In this document: positions 25,726 to 37,000 of the stretch, piece by piece
Numbering within the stretch: position 1 is the first letter of the stretch
Layout: every line of letters begins with the position of its first letter
NCBI RefSeq assembly: GCF_036898095.1
Contig: NC_090744.1
Coordinates: 11,468,713-11,532,712, forward strand
Origin: Palaemon carinicauda
Lineage: Eukaryota > Arthropoda > Malacostraca > Decapoda > Palaemonidae
Length of the DNA: 64,000 nt
Direction of reading: 5' to 3'
Translations under genes and position numbers: made by a program
The notes under the pieces: generated by a model
The model's database searches: none
What the model saw: the letters and a program-made list of their open reading frames with translations, nothing else
What the model was told of the DNA's origin: nothing

Positions 25726-25790
<65 letters not shown>
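25726..25790. repeat. (CT)n microsatellite
   Basis: Pure CT tract adjoining a minisatellite. Confidence 0.97.
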
Positions 25791-25792
<2 letters not shown>

Positions 25793-25794
<2 letters not shown>

Positions 25795-26030
25795 CCCATT
25801 TCCCTCACTCCATTCACCCATTACCCTCACCACATAAACCTGTTCCGCTCACCCCATTCACCCATTACCCTCACCCTATTCACCCATTACCCAATTCACC
25901 CGTTTCCCTCACCCCATTCACCCATTACCCTATTCACCCGTTTCCCTCACCCCATTCACCCATTACCCTCACCCAATTCACCCATTACCTTATTCACCCG
26001 TTTCCCTCACCCATTACCCTCTCCCTCATA
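25793..26030. repeat. Minisatellite with CACCCATTACCCT core
   Basis: Degenerate tandem units of about 13-25 bp built on CATTCACCCATTACCCTCAC with a TTCACCCGTTTCCCTCACC variant. The Pro/Leu/Thr-rich frame across it is an artefact. Confidence 0.85.
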
Positions 26031-26191
26031 AAAGGTTTGCAATTCTACATAAATCCTGTTTCAAGTCGGTCCCCATAACATTCAACGTTTGTGGAGAAGC
26101 AGCAGAATTCATTTATTAACAAAACAAGTAAAATGATGTTGTAATCAAACTGCCAAGTGTTTTCAATTATTGGTGATGTTGTCAGTCCCCA

Positions 26192-26194
<3 letters not shown>

Positions 26195-26260
<66 letters not shown>
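26195..26260. repeat. (CT)n microsatellite
   Basis: Pure CT tract. Confidence 0.97.
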
Positions 26261-26263
<3 letters not shown>

Positions 26264-26312
26264 GCCCAAGAGGTTGGATAGCAAGAATGACGAATGTGAA
26301 ATATAAGAGGAT

Positions 26313-26545
26313 ATTATTATTATTATCATTATTATTATTAAGCTACGACCCTGCTTGGAAAAGAAGGATGCTATAAGACGTTAGGGCTTCAGCAGGGATA
26401 ATAGCCCAGTGAGGAAAGGAAATAAGGAAACAGATAGAATAATATACCCTCAAGCAAGAGAAATAACCCAAGATCATGGTACAGAGGCTATGGCAGTACC
26501 CAAGGATAGAGAACAATGGTTTGATTTGGAACATTGATTACTCAA
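26313..26545 (-). mobile_element. LINE 3' end fragment with trinucleotide tail
   Basis: The 'tagcccagtgaggaaagg' and 'tgcttggaaaag' signatures of the LINE 3' end are in reverse orientation next to an (ATT)n tract at 26,313-26,339. The sequence on to 26,545 ('catggtacagaggctatggc', 'gagaacaatggtttgat') matches the repeat at 62.8-62.95 kb. Confidence 0.75.
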
Positions 26546-26603
26546 AATTCATTACTTTTTGAAACTGAACAAAAGAATTACTTCTGAAGATGTGCACGCA
26601 AAG

Positions 26604-26607
<4 letters not shown>

Positions 26608-26662
<55 letters not shown>
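26608..26662. repeat. (GA)n microsatellite
   Basis: Pure GA tract of 55 bp. Confidence 0.97.
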
Positions 26663-26665
<3 letters not shown>

Positions 26666-27345
26666 CTTTCCATTCTGTTATTACCTAGTAGCCAACCAAC
26701 AACGTGAAAATAGGTGACGTCATTGCTAGATGCGTGAGTGCCAATCACTGACTGACCCCTTTAGTCCAACTAGTACCTTCTGACGAAATTTGGTTCATTT
26801 TGGCCGGCGTTGGGACCTGTGAGGCCAATCCATTTCTAGGTACAATGCTGCAGAAACCTCAGGTTGTGCTTACAGTATACCACTTGAAATGAATTCATCA
26901 TTGTGTTGTATAATACTTTGTTTCCATATTGTTTCCTTTTATTTTCTTCCAGCTCGTTTCCTCAGGGTTTTCCAAGACTAGTCCATGCTGAAATTTCTAC
27001 CAGTTCCCTCACACACACACACACACACACACACAGATTTAGTTAGGTTGTTGCAGTATTTCAAAACCTTTTGACACACAGTTTAGTCCTTTATAATATG
27101 TATCAGAATAGTCATAAATTTCACTCTGTAATTACAATGGATTTTTTTTGGTGTGGGACTGAAAATTCATTGAAATTGAAAGGATTTCAAATCAGTTTTG
27201 GATTGAATTTCTCAACTTGTCGAACAAAATGTTTATGGCAATTTTAGTGAAGAAATTTTGTTTTAGTGATTATCAGTTTCATTGGTAAGTTTCTCAGTAT
27301 AATGGGAAATAGAGTTTTGAGGTTGATAAATTCAAGTAAAATTTC

Positions 27346-27390
<45 letters not shown>

Positions 27391-27868
27391 CAAAAGGGTT
27401 ATAATTATTAACAACACATAAGGAAAATGTTAAAAATCAATAAGAGTTTAAGTTTATTTTAGAGCAGTTTGGATTACATAACCAGTTAAGTTAAACAATT
27501 AATTAAACAATATTTCTGAGTAGTGTAAGATATACTATTCACTTAGAATGCAAGTGAAAATAGAGCATATATATGATTTGGCTGTAACGTGAATAACTCA
27601 AAATATACGTAATGCACTTAAGCTCACATTTCAGAGGCTTAACCAATCTGGATATATTTAGGTATAACAAACAGGATACATTGACCACAGATTAACACAC
27701 GAAAACTCCAATATGTTATTGGCAATTTCCACTCAGGATTCCTTCTCTGTTGCCTTAGTCTCGTCTTGACTAAGATTGAGACCTCGGATCCTCTCCACTT
27801 CTCCTATCTAGATGGAAAACTAGCCAAGAGCTAAGTGACACGAAGATGTAAAGGAATAGTTAACATTG
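26663..27868. other. No gene recognised; (CA)n and poly(T) inside
   Basis: Contains a (CA)13 tract at 27,010-27,035 and a poly(T) of 43 at 27,348-27,390, possibly the reversed tail of a retroposed copy. No exon was recognised. Confidence 0.5.
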
Positions 27869-28695
27869 TATAGTCTATTTTTTATAGCGGTGCATATTTG
27901 CACTTGTCGGGAATTTCGACCTGATCAATCGAAATTCCCGCCATTTGACTCCGCCTACGATTACGTCAAATTAGAGGGAGAGGAGAGAACTCGCGGGCGA
28001 ATGAATGTCGTTCAAGACGGGAATGTTTAGAACCAAAAAGAGAAACCGCCTGGTAGGGGAGGCGCTGAGACTAAAGAAATCAACCACTTGTGTTTTAAGA
28101 GAAAGAAAAATAACGTCATTCCATTGCAACATGATAAAAAAATCCAATCTAGAAATTTAGGTTCAGGAAAAATTGCGGGAAAAAGGTGACATCGGAGGTT
28201 GCAGAGGCTCGCTCTGCCTCTTTGATCCGACGTCCCCAACCACAGTAAGTTCTATCTAATTGTTCTCTCTCCCCACCCTTAGTGTACCCAGGTCGGTTTC
28301 CATGTAGGTCTTGATAGAGTTATGTAAAGTTTGTATCTGTTAATATTTCATCGATCCTTGTGCCAGGGGATCAGTGTTATTGTGTAAAGTATGTCAAAAG
28401 GTCTCGGTAAGGCATTTATCGAGATAACTTTATAAATGTTCAATTAATTTTGCTAATATCTTGAGTCCGATGCGGACTTAGTTTTCTTTTCGGTCACGCA
28501 CATGTTCTTGTATGTAAAGTAAAGGTTTATTTTTCATGTTTCTCGTATTAGATTATTATTTTTATAATAAAATTTGTTAAAATATAGCCATATTCTACTT
28601 ACTTCCCCAATGGTTTTGAGAGGTTAGTCCTTCAGACCTTGTGATCAGCCCAGCTCATCAGGCTATTTAGTATAAACTGGTGAAATTTCGCCACA

Positions 28696-28713
28696 TTTGG
28701 TCCTTCGAACCGG
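28696..28713 (+). other. Putative Bel/Pao primer-binding site
   Basis: TTTGGTCCTTCGAACCGG follows a CA that could end a 5' LTR. Its position about 160 bp before the gag ATG fits a PBS, and an AATAAA lies about 130 bp upstream. There is no 3' LTR to confirm the boundary. Confidence 0.35.
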
Positions 28714-28870
28714 ATCACGTGGGAGAGAAGTAACAATTAAAGGTTCGTCTACCTTCCGATGTGCGATCGCCCACGTGGGTCAGTTTCTTTGAGTCCCTTC
28801 CTAACGTAAAGTTACCTTTCTTTCCTTGCTTTGCCAAACCCCCCCCAAACGTAAAGTAAAATTAATTAAG

Positions 28871-30096
28871 ATGGCGGTGTCCACGATCGTTCATATCGAG
28901 GCGTCGATGGGCCTAGTGGAAGACTTACTGAGCGAAACGCAAAGGGCGCTGATAGAGACCTACTCTGAGTCCGTTTACCAGAATTTGGTAACGGAGTTGC
29001 AGGCAGAGGTCCGACAGCTTAAAGAGCTATTCAAAAGCCAGCGCGTTAAACTAGAATCTAGTATCAAAGCCCGAATTAGGCATATGTTAGGTGAAGCTAC
29101 ACGTGCTTCCACCCTATTGTATAATAGAATAGATAAAGTGAAAGGCCCTTCAACGAGGAATGTTGCCCTCCCCAGGTTGAAGCCGCTGCCTCTCCCCACG
29201 TTTGAAGGAGAAGTGCAAGAGTACGCATCGTACCATGAACTATTCACAATCCACGTGGATAGAAGAGCTGATTTAGACGAAGTGTCTAAATTCACATATT
29301 TATTGGGGACGTTGGGCAAAGAGCCACTTAGAATCATCAAATCTCTAAGTGTAACTGCCGCGAACTATAGTGTAGCATTAGACCTATTAGATAAGCAATA
29401 TGGCAACGTGCACCAGACACTCGTGATTCTGCACCGTAAATTAGCCAACATCTTTGTGCCGTCACTAAACCCAGTAGAACTCAAAAGGTTCCGTTTTGAG
29501 TTGACCATCATTATTGAACAAATCAAAAGACTGAGTACCAATGACATAGGCCAGGGCATGGTCATGAGCCTCATTAATCAAAAACTTTCAGAGGGAATGC
29601 TCTACCTTAAAGTGGTAGAGCATTTGAGAAAATGCGACTACACCTTGGACGAGTTTTTTGAGGCAATAGATTTTATTGTGAGAATGCTAGAAGACGATGC
29701 GTTGCAGAGAGGCGACAGTCTTGAGAGTGACAAAAGACCAGACAGTAGTGTAAGACCGAAAACCCATCCCATCCACAATAATTCCTGCCCATTTTGTAGC
29801 GAACGGCATCCGCCTCACGGATGTCGCCAAGTGACTGACGTAGCTACTAGACGTCGCATTTTGCTTAAAAGGGTCTTTGTTTTAATTTCACGAAATCAGG
29901 CCATCGTAGCGATAAATGTCCCGTTTTAAATTCCTGTAGAAACTGTAATGCTAAGCACCACACTGCAATTTGCGATGCGGGTAGACCGCAATCAATCCCT
30001 AGTCATAGTAGTAATAGTCAATCAACAACGTCCTGCCCCGTAGTAAATGAGACGCCTGCGCAGAACGAAACTGCCCCCCCGTCCATCCAAAGTTAA
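28871..30096 (+). pseudogene. Bel/Pao Gag, frameshifted
   Basis: The ATG at 28,871 has a strong context (AAGATGG). Residues 1-90 are helical/coiled-coil-like. Then come the proline-rich linker L-P-x-P-T-F-E-G and the capsid-like domain usual for Bel/Pao (DUF1759 type). A first zinc knuckle C-P-F-C-x3-H-x4-C lies near 29,788. The frame shifts by one base at about 29,867-29,873. In the shifted frame two further knuckles follow. One has lost its second Cys (C-F-N-F), and the other is C-R-N-C-x-A-K-H-x4-C. Gag would form the retrotransposon particle in the cytoplasm. The copy is damaged and probably inactive. Confidence 0.8.
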
Positions 30097-32610
30097 AGTA
30101 GAATCTAAACCATGCACAAGCGCAAAGATCGCGCAGAGGTCTGATGTAGACCTCCCATGCACTATCTTGCCAACAGCCATGGCAGGTATTCAACAAAAGC
30201 AAGGTAGTAAGCGAGTCCGCCTATTTCTCGACTCAGGAAGCCAGAGGAGCTTCATCTCAGCAAAAATTGCCCATCAATTAGGCCTACCGGTGGTAGGAAG
30301 AGTATCCTTGAATATAGCTCAGTTTGGTTCCGAGGAAATAAGCGGACAATACGATGTAGTAAGTTGCAGGGTTGAAATGGGGAAAAGAATCGTGTGTATG
30401 AAGTTGGTGGCACACGAACACGTGGACGTCCCGATACATAACGTGGGTTATGTAAAGGTCAGAGAGCATCTGTTGACCAAGGGAGTCACGTTAGCCGATC
30501 CAGCAAACCAATCGGATACCATGAATAACGTCCACATTTTAGTTGGGGCTGATTATTTTAGCTATTTTATTATAGGTGTTGAAAAGGTAGATGGGATAAA
30601 TCTCTTCTTGACGCATAATGGTATGTCCCCGTACGGGAAGGTGCCACAGTGGCTGTTCCAAGGGGAAAAGGTCGAACAAGTAAGAACGTTGAGAGTGTGC
30701 AGAATCACGGACGAGCCATATCTGTGTGATGTAGACGAGTGGTGGCGATTAGACCGTGTTGGCATCGCCCCATCCGAGCAATACACTGTTCGCGAGGCCG
30801 AGGCCGTGCGAAAGGTATCGCAAAGCGTTGTGAGAAAACCTGAGGGATATCAGGTTAGCCTACCATTCGGGTCGGATGCTAGGCCAGAGACAAATCGTAA
30901 CGCTGTGGCGCAGTTAGAGTCGTTGCAGACCAAATTCAGAAAGGATAGGAAATATTTTAAACAATATCAGGGAGTGATAGATAAATATATCGAAGCAGGT
31001 TTTATATCAGAGGTGAAAAATCCCATAGTGGAAGGTTATTACATGCCACACTTTGGTGTTAAGAAAGACAGCCGCACCACCCCCCTTAGAATCGTGTTCA
31101 ATGCCTCGGCAAAGTCAAAGGGTTGCAAGTCATTGAATGAATGTCTCTTGCCTGGGCCCAATTTGGTAGAGGTAGCATATAGTTTAATTATAAGGTTTAG
31201 GTTGAACCGATATGCCATGTTAGCCGACATAAGTAAAGCATTCCATCGTGTTTTGTTAGATCCTCGTGATGCCAAATACACACGATTTCTGTGGCGCTAG
31301 GCAGCTGGTCGAGCGCTTACCTTCGCCTTTAGAGTCGTGGTGTTCGGCATCACAGCTAGTCCATTTTTGCTACAACAGATATTAAATTGTCATTTTAAAG
31401 AGGAAGGCCGCCCAGATTTAGTAAAATCTTTTTATGTCGATAACTATCTGGCCACGTTTGAGGATTTAGAACATATGAGGCAAGAGCATGAGTCTGTTCA
31501 TAACATCTTAAAAGGGGCGGGTATGCCCTTAGAAGGGTGGGCAAGCAATCACTTGGCCTTCGATAGCGAGAAACAGTGGAGTGAGCCTATGAGTGTGAAC
31601 GTGCTCGGGCTGCGATGGGCCAGGGACGTGGACAGATTGTGTGTGAAAGAAAGTAAAAGGATCTGTGAGTTGGGGGAGGGATGGGTGCCTACGAAGCGTA
31701 GGGTACTTTCCCTATTAGTCTCCATTTATGATCCGATAAGGGTTGATAAGCCCATTATTTGTAAGGGGAAAACTTTTCCTTCAACAACTATGGGAGGATA
31801 ATGTAGGTTGGGATGACGTGTTAGGAGAAGAAAAGGCTAAACAGGCAAGTGAATTGTTGAGTGATTTGAAAGCGGTGAGCGACATCACCTTTCAAAGATC
31901 AATAGGAAGAAGGGGTTTAGAACTTCATGTGTTCACCGATGCCAGCAGTAAGCATATGGAGCAGTGGCATATACTAGGGACGATTGCAATCGGGTAAGTT
32001 TGGTTACCAGTAAAATGAGGATCACTCCGAAAGGGATGAGCAAACTGACGATCCCCAAGTTAGAGCTACTGGCCTTGTTGTTAGGCAGCAGACTAGCAAG
32101 AACACTCAAGGAACTGATCGAGCCACGGGAAATAGTAATGTGGACCGACAGTAAGGTAACGTTGGCATGGGTAGCATCTCCCGATGCCAGGTCTAATAAA
32201 AATGCGTTTGTTTCTAACAGAGTTGCGGAGATTATTCAGCAGGTTTGTAGTTTCAGTCTGAACCATGTCCCTAGTCATCAAAACCCTGCCGATATCCTAT
32301 CCCGAGGTGCAACGGCTCGACAATTGCAAGCTAACTCCCTGTGGAGGAACGGTCCAGAATTCCTCAGGACCACGGGAAAGCCTGTTCCTTGCAAGGAGGA
32401 AGATCCACTACACCAAACTTACGTAGTAGCGGCGGTACAGGAGTTAAGGGAGGAGATGTGTCCTACCCCCCCAGGCGAGATTTAGGACATCCTGAAAAGG
32501 GAAGTAGGGTTCCAATTCTTGTTGAGAGTAGTCAGACTACTGTGTCTACGAGTCAGAAGGGATTGTTTTCCCCGCAAGGCCGCTACAGGCTGTTCTTTTA
32601 CCTCCCCATA
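30097..32610 (+). pseudogene. Bel/Pao Pol (protease, RT, RNase H), multiply broken, integrase missing
   Basis: An aspartic protease active site (L-F-L-D-S-G-S) lies near 30,228, followed by RT motif A (A-D-I-S-K-A-F) near 31,225. An in-frame TAG at 31,298-31,300 follows. Motif B (F-G-I-T-A-S-P-F) lies near 31,345. The catalytic box at 31,433-31,444 reads Y-V-D-N instead of Y-V-D-D. Frameshifts occur near 31,739 and 31,952. RNase H motifs T-D-A-S, L-E-L-L-A, W-T-D-S-K and A-D-I-L-S-R are recognisable up to about 32,330. The next conserved stretch stops at about 32,610, and neither integrase nor a 3' LTR follows. The copy is inactive by several independent lesions. Confidence 0.85.
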
Positions 32611-33030
32611 AGTTTTCACAAATATCGGGTTTTATTAATTCCATGTTTTTGGTGAATTCTGGTATTCAAAGAAAGTTTATAATAACATGTTTAACCTATG
32701 CTGAGTGTAATCTATCCCAATTTGTGTTAAAATATGTGAAAAATTACAAAATTACAAAGCGTGCATCCGAAAACAAGCTGCTGTCGTTGACTTCGGCGCA
32801 TTGTGTTATTAAATTTAGACTTACCAAGACGATACTTTATAATATATTTATCTTTCACATTATTTATTGACAAAACATATATCTGATGGAGAAATATAGG
32901 TTATTAAATAAGTTTGAATTCACATTACTTGGTAATTATTCGAGAACAATGAAGCTGTTCGGACAAAAATACTTCCGACCAATCAGGTATCAGGAACCTT
33001 TCCGAGCTAAAAGGGCACCCTTGTGAGTCA
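32610..33030. other. AT-rich right arm of the TIR element
   Basis: The sequence between the truncated Pol and the right TIR. A 75-residue frame at 32,643 has no recognisable motif and is probably not a gene. Confidence 0.4.
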
Positions 33031-33161
33031 GTGCAAATATGCACCGCTATAAAAAATAGACTATAGTCAGAACTATCTGTGTATACCACAATGCAACATA
33101 AGCATAAAACTACTTTTATGGCTTGTGTGGTAGATTACATTCTCTCATTTTCGGACACTTA

Positions 33162-33424
33162 GGCCGGAAGCACACTAGCGACTCTGTGGCGCCACAAAAC
33201 CACAGCATCGTGTGGCGGGGATGTGGTCTCCCATAGGTTTCCATTGTTTTCAAGTTTTGCCGCGCAAACTAGCGACTGTGGCAAGCGACTGTGGCTCTCT
33301 GTCGCTCATCCCCGCCACAGGTGTGGCGTGGCTTTGAAAACAATGGAAACCTGTGGGAGACCACATCCCGCCGCACGATGCTGTGGCTTTGTGGCGCTAC
33401 AGAGTCGCTAGTGTCCTCCCGGCC
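33162..33424. mobile_element. 263-bp MITE with long TIRs and TTA duplication
   Basis: The left end GGCCGGAAGCACACTAGCGA is matched by GGCCGGGAGGACACTAGCGA in the reverse complement of the right end. The inverted similarity continues for about 100 bp through 'ctctgt-gcgccacaaa' and 'ccatgtttcc'-type blocks, so the element is nearly a full hairpin. TTA flanks both ends (33,159-33,161 and 33,425-33,427). The TTA duplication and GGCC termini resemble the element in SINE copy 2 and suggest PIF/Harbinger. No coding capacity. Confidence 0.85.
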
Positions 33425-33500
33425 TTAATTAATCAAAGTATTTGTAAACAGCTTTGATAACTATCTATACGATGGGTGTTTTCATTTGTTAGACCAAATC

Positions 33501-34000
33501 NNNNNNNNNNNNNNNNNNNNNNNNNNNNNNNNNNNNNNNNNNNNNNNNNNNNNNNNNNNNNNNNNNNNNNNNNNNNNNNNNNNNNNNNNNNNNNNNNNNN
33601 NNNNNNNNNNNNNNNNNNNNNNNNNNNNNNNNNNNNNNNNNNNNNNNNNNNNNNNNNNNNNNNNNNNNNNNNNNNNNNNNNNNNNNNNNNNNNNNNNNNN
33701 NNNNNNNNNNNNNNNNNNNNNNNNNNNNNNNNNNNNNNNNNNNNNNNNNNNNNNNNNNNNNNNNNNNNNNNNNNNNNNNNNNNNNNNNNNNNNNNNNNNN
33801 NNNNNNNNNNNNNNNNNNNNNNNNNNNNNNNNNNNNNNNNNNNNNNNNNNNNNNNNNNNNNNNNNNNNNNNNNNNNNNNNNNNNNNNNNNNNNNNNNNNN
33901 NNNNNNNNNNNNNNNNNNNNNNNNNNNNNNNNNNNNNNNNNNNNNNNNNNNNNNNNNNNNNNNNNNNNNNNNNNNNNNNNNNNNNNNNNNNNNNNNNNNN
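33501..34000. other. Assembly gap of exactly 500 N
   Basis: A round-number N run at the left edge of the satellite. Its length is probably a placeholder, so the true distance and the left end of the array are unknown. Confidence 0.98.
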
Positions 34001-37000
34001 AAGTCGGATGTTTGTAAGTCGGATGTTTGTGAGTCGAATGTCTGTAAGTCAAATGCTTGTAAGTCGAATGCTTGCGAAGTCGAGTGTTTGTAAGTCGGAT
34101 GTTTGTAAGTCGGATGTTTGTAAGTCGGATGTTTGTGAGTCGAATGTCTGTAAGTCAAATGCTTGTAAGTCGAATGCTTGCAAAGTCGAGTGTTTGTAAG
34201 TCGGATGTTTGTGAGTCGGATGTTTGTGAGTCGAATGTCTGTAAGTCAAATGCTTGTAAGTCGAATGCTTGTGAAGTCGAGTGTTTGTAAGTCGGATGTT
34301 TGTAAGTCGGATGTTTGTAAGTCGGATGTTTGTGAGTCGAATGTCTGTAAGTCAAATTCTTGTAAGTCGAATGCTTGCGAAGTCGAGTGTTTGTAAGTCG
34401 GATGTTTGTGAGTCGGATGTTTGTGAGTCGAATGTCTGTAAGTCAAATGCTTGTAAGTCGAATGCTTGTGAAGTCGAATGCTTGCAAAGTCGAGTGTTTG
34501 TAAGTCAGATGTTTGTAAGTCGGATGTTTGTGAGTCGAATGTCTGTAAGTCAAATGCTTGCGAAGTCGAATGCTTGCGAAGTCGAATACTTGCAAAGTCG
34601 AGTGTTTGTAAGTCGGATGTTTGTAAGTCGGATGTTTGTGAGTCGAATGTCTGTAAGTCAAATGCTTGTAAGTCGAATGCTTGCAAAGTCGAGTGTTTGT
34701 AAGTCAGATGTTTGTGAGTCGAATGTCTGTAAGTCGAATGCTTGTGAAGTCGAATGCTTGCAAAGTCGAGTGTTTGTAAGTCGGATGTTTGTGAGTCGAA
34801 TGTCTGTAAGTCAAATGCTTGTAAGTCGAATACTTGCAAAGTCGAGTGTTTGTAAGTCGGATGTTTGTAAGTCAGATGTTTGTGAGTCGAATGTCTGTAA
34901 GTCAAATGCTTGTAAGTCGAATGCTTGCAAAGTCGAGTGTTTGTAAGTCAGATGTTTGTGAGTCGAATGTCTGTAAGTCGAATGCTTGTGAAGTCGAATA
35001 CTTGCAAAGTCGAGTGTTTGTAAGTCGGATGTTTGTGAGTCGAATGTCTGTAAGTCAAATGCTTGTAAGTCGAATGCTTGCGAAGTCGAGTGTTTGTAAG
35101 TCGGATGTTTGTAAGTCGGATGTTTGTAAGTCGGATGTTTGTGAGTCGAATGTCTGTAAGTCAAATTCTTGTAAGTCGAATGCTTGCGAAGTCGAGTGTT
35201 TGTAAGTCGGATGTTTGTGAGTCGGATGTTTGTGAGTCGAATGTCTGTAAGTCAAATGCTTGTAAGTCGAATGCTTGTGAAGTCGAATGCTTGCAAAGTC
35301 GAGTGTTTGTAAGTCAGAAGTTTGTAAGTCGGATGTTTGTGAGTCGAATGTCTGTAAGTCAAATGCTTGCGAAGTCGAATGCTTGCGAAGTCGAATACTT
35401 GCAAAGTCGAGTGTTTGTAAGTCGGATGTTTGTAAGTCGGATGTTTGTGAGTCGAATGTCTGTAAGTCAAATGCTTGTAAGTCGAATGCTTGCAAAGTCG
35501 AGTGTTTGTAAGTCAGATGTTTGTGAGTCGAATGTCTGTAAGTCGAATGCTTGTGAAGTCGAATGCTTGCAAAGTCGAGTGTTTGTAAGTCGGATGTTTG
35601 TGAGTCGAATGTCTGTAAGTCAAATGCTTGTAAGTCGAATGCTTGCGAAGTCGAGTGTTTGTAAGTCGGATGTTTGTAAGTCGGATGTTTGTGAGTCGAA
35701 TGTCTGTAAGTCAAATGCTTGTAAGTCGAATGCTTGCAAAGTCGAGTGTTTGTAAGTCAGATGTTTGTGAGTCGAATGTCTGTAAGTCGAATGCTTGTGA
35801 AGTCGAATACTTGCAAAGTCGAGTGTTTGTAAGTCGGATGTTTGTGAGTCGAATGTCTGTAACTCAAATGCTTGTAAGTCGAATGCTTGCGAAGTCGAGT
35901 GTTTGTAAGTCGGATGTTTGTAAGTCGGATGTTTGTAAGTCGGATGTCTGTAAGTCAAATTCTTGTAAGTCGAATGCTTGCGAAGTCGAGTGTTTGTAAG
36001 TCGGATGTTTGTGAGTCGGATGTTTGTGAGTCGAATGTCTGTAAGTCAAATGCTTGTAAGTCGAATGCTTGCGAAGTCGAATACTTGCAAAGTCGAGTGT
36101 TTGTAAGTCGGATGTTTGTAAGTCGAATGTCTGTAAGTCAAATGCTTGTAAGTCGAATGCTTGCGAAGTCGAGTGTTTGTAAGTCGGATGTTTGTAAGTC
36201 GGATGTTTGTGAGTCGAATGTCTGTAAGTCAAATGCTTGTAAGTCGAATGCTTGCGAAGTCGAGTGTTTGTAAGTCGGATGTTTGTAAGTCGGATGTTTG
36301 TAAGTCGGATGTTTGTGAGTCGAATGTCTGTAAGTCAAATGCTTGTAAGTCGAATGCTTGCAAAGTCGAGTGTTTGTAAGTCGGATGTTTGTGAGTCGGA
36401 TGTTTGTGAGTCGAATGTCTGTAAGTCAAATGCTTGTAAGTCGAATGCTTGTGAAGTCGAGTGTTTGTAAGTCGGATGTTTGTAAGTCGGATGTTTGTAA
36501 GTCGGATGTTTGTGAGTCGAATGTCTGTAAGTCAAATTCTTGTAAGTCGAATGCTTGCGAAGTCGAGTGTTTGTAAGTCGGATGTTTGTGAGTCGGATGT
36601 TTGTGAGTCGAATGTCTGTAAGTCAAATGCTTGTAAGTCGAATGCTTGTGAAGTCGAATGCTTGCAAAGTCGAGTGTTTGTAAGTCAGATGTTTGTAAGT
36701 CGGATGTTTGTGAGTCGAATGTCTGTAAGTCAAATGCTTGCGAAGTCGAATACTTGCAAAGTCGAGTGTTTGTAAGTCGGATGTTTGTAAGTCGGATGTT
36801 TGTGAGTCGAATGTCTGTAAGTCAAATGCTTGTAAGTCGAATGCTTGCAAAGTCGAGTGTTTGTAAGTCAGATGTTTGTGAGTCGAATGTCTGTAAGTCG
36901 AATGCTTGTGAAGTCGAATACTTGCAAAGTCGAGTGTTTGTAAGTCGGATGTTTGTGAGTCGAATGTCTGTAAGTCAAATGCTTGTAAGTCGAATACTTG

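Larger units (their letters stand above)
27871..33063. mobile_element. TIR DNA element split by a Bel/Pao retrotransposon
   Basis: A perfect 33-bp inverted repeat (27,871-27,903 and 33,031-33,063, starting TAGTCTATTTTTTATAGCGG) is flanked on both sides by TA (27,869-27,870 and 33,064-33,065). A TA duplication fits the Tc1/mariner superfamily. No transposase was recognised. The Bel/Pao gag-pol region fills most of the interior, so the original element was probably a short non-autonomous one with arms at 27,871 to about 28,100 and about 32,610-33,063. The superfamily is inferred from TSD length alone. Confidence 0.7.

Noticed and set aside
25793..26030. Telomere-like repeat
   Set aside because: The CACCCATTACCC units are degenerate and differ from the arthropod TTAGG telomere repeat; it is an ordinary minisatellite.
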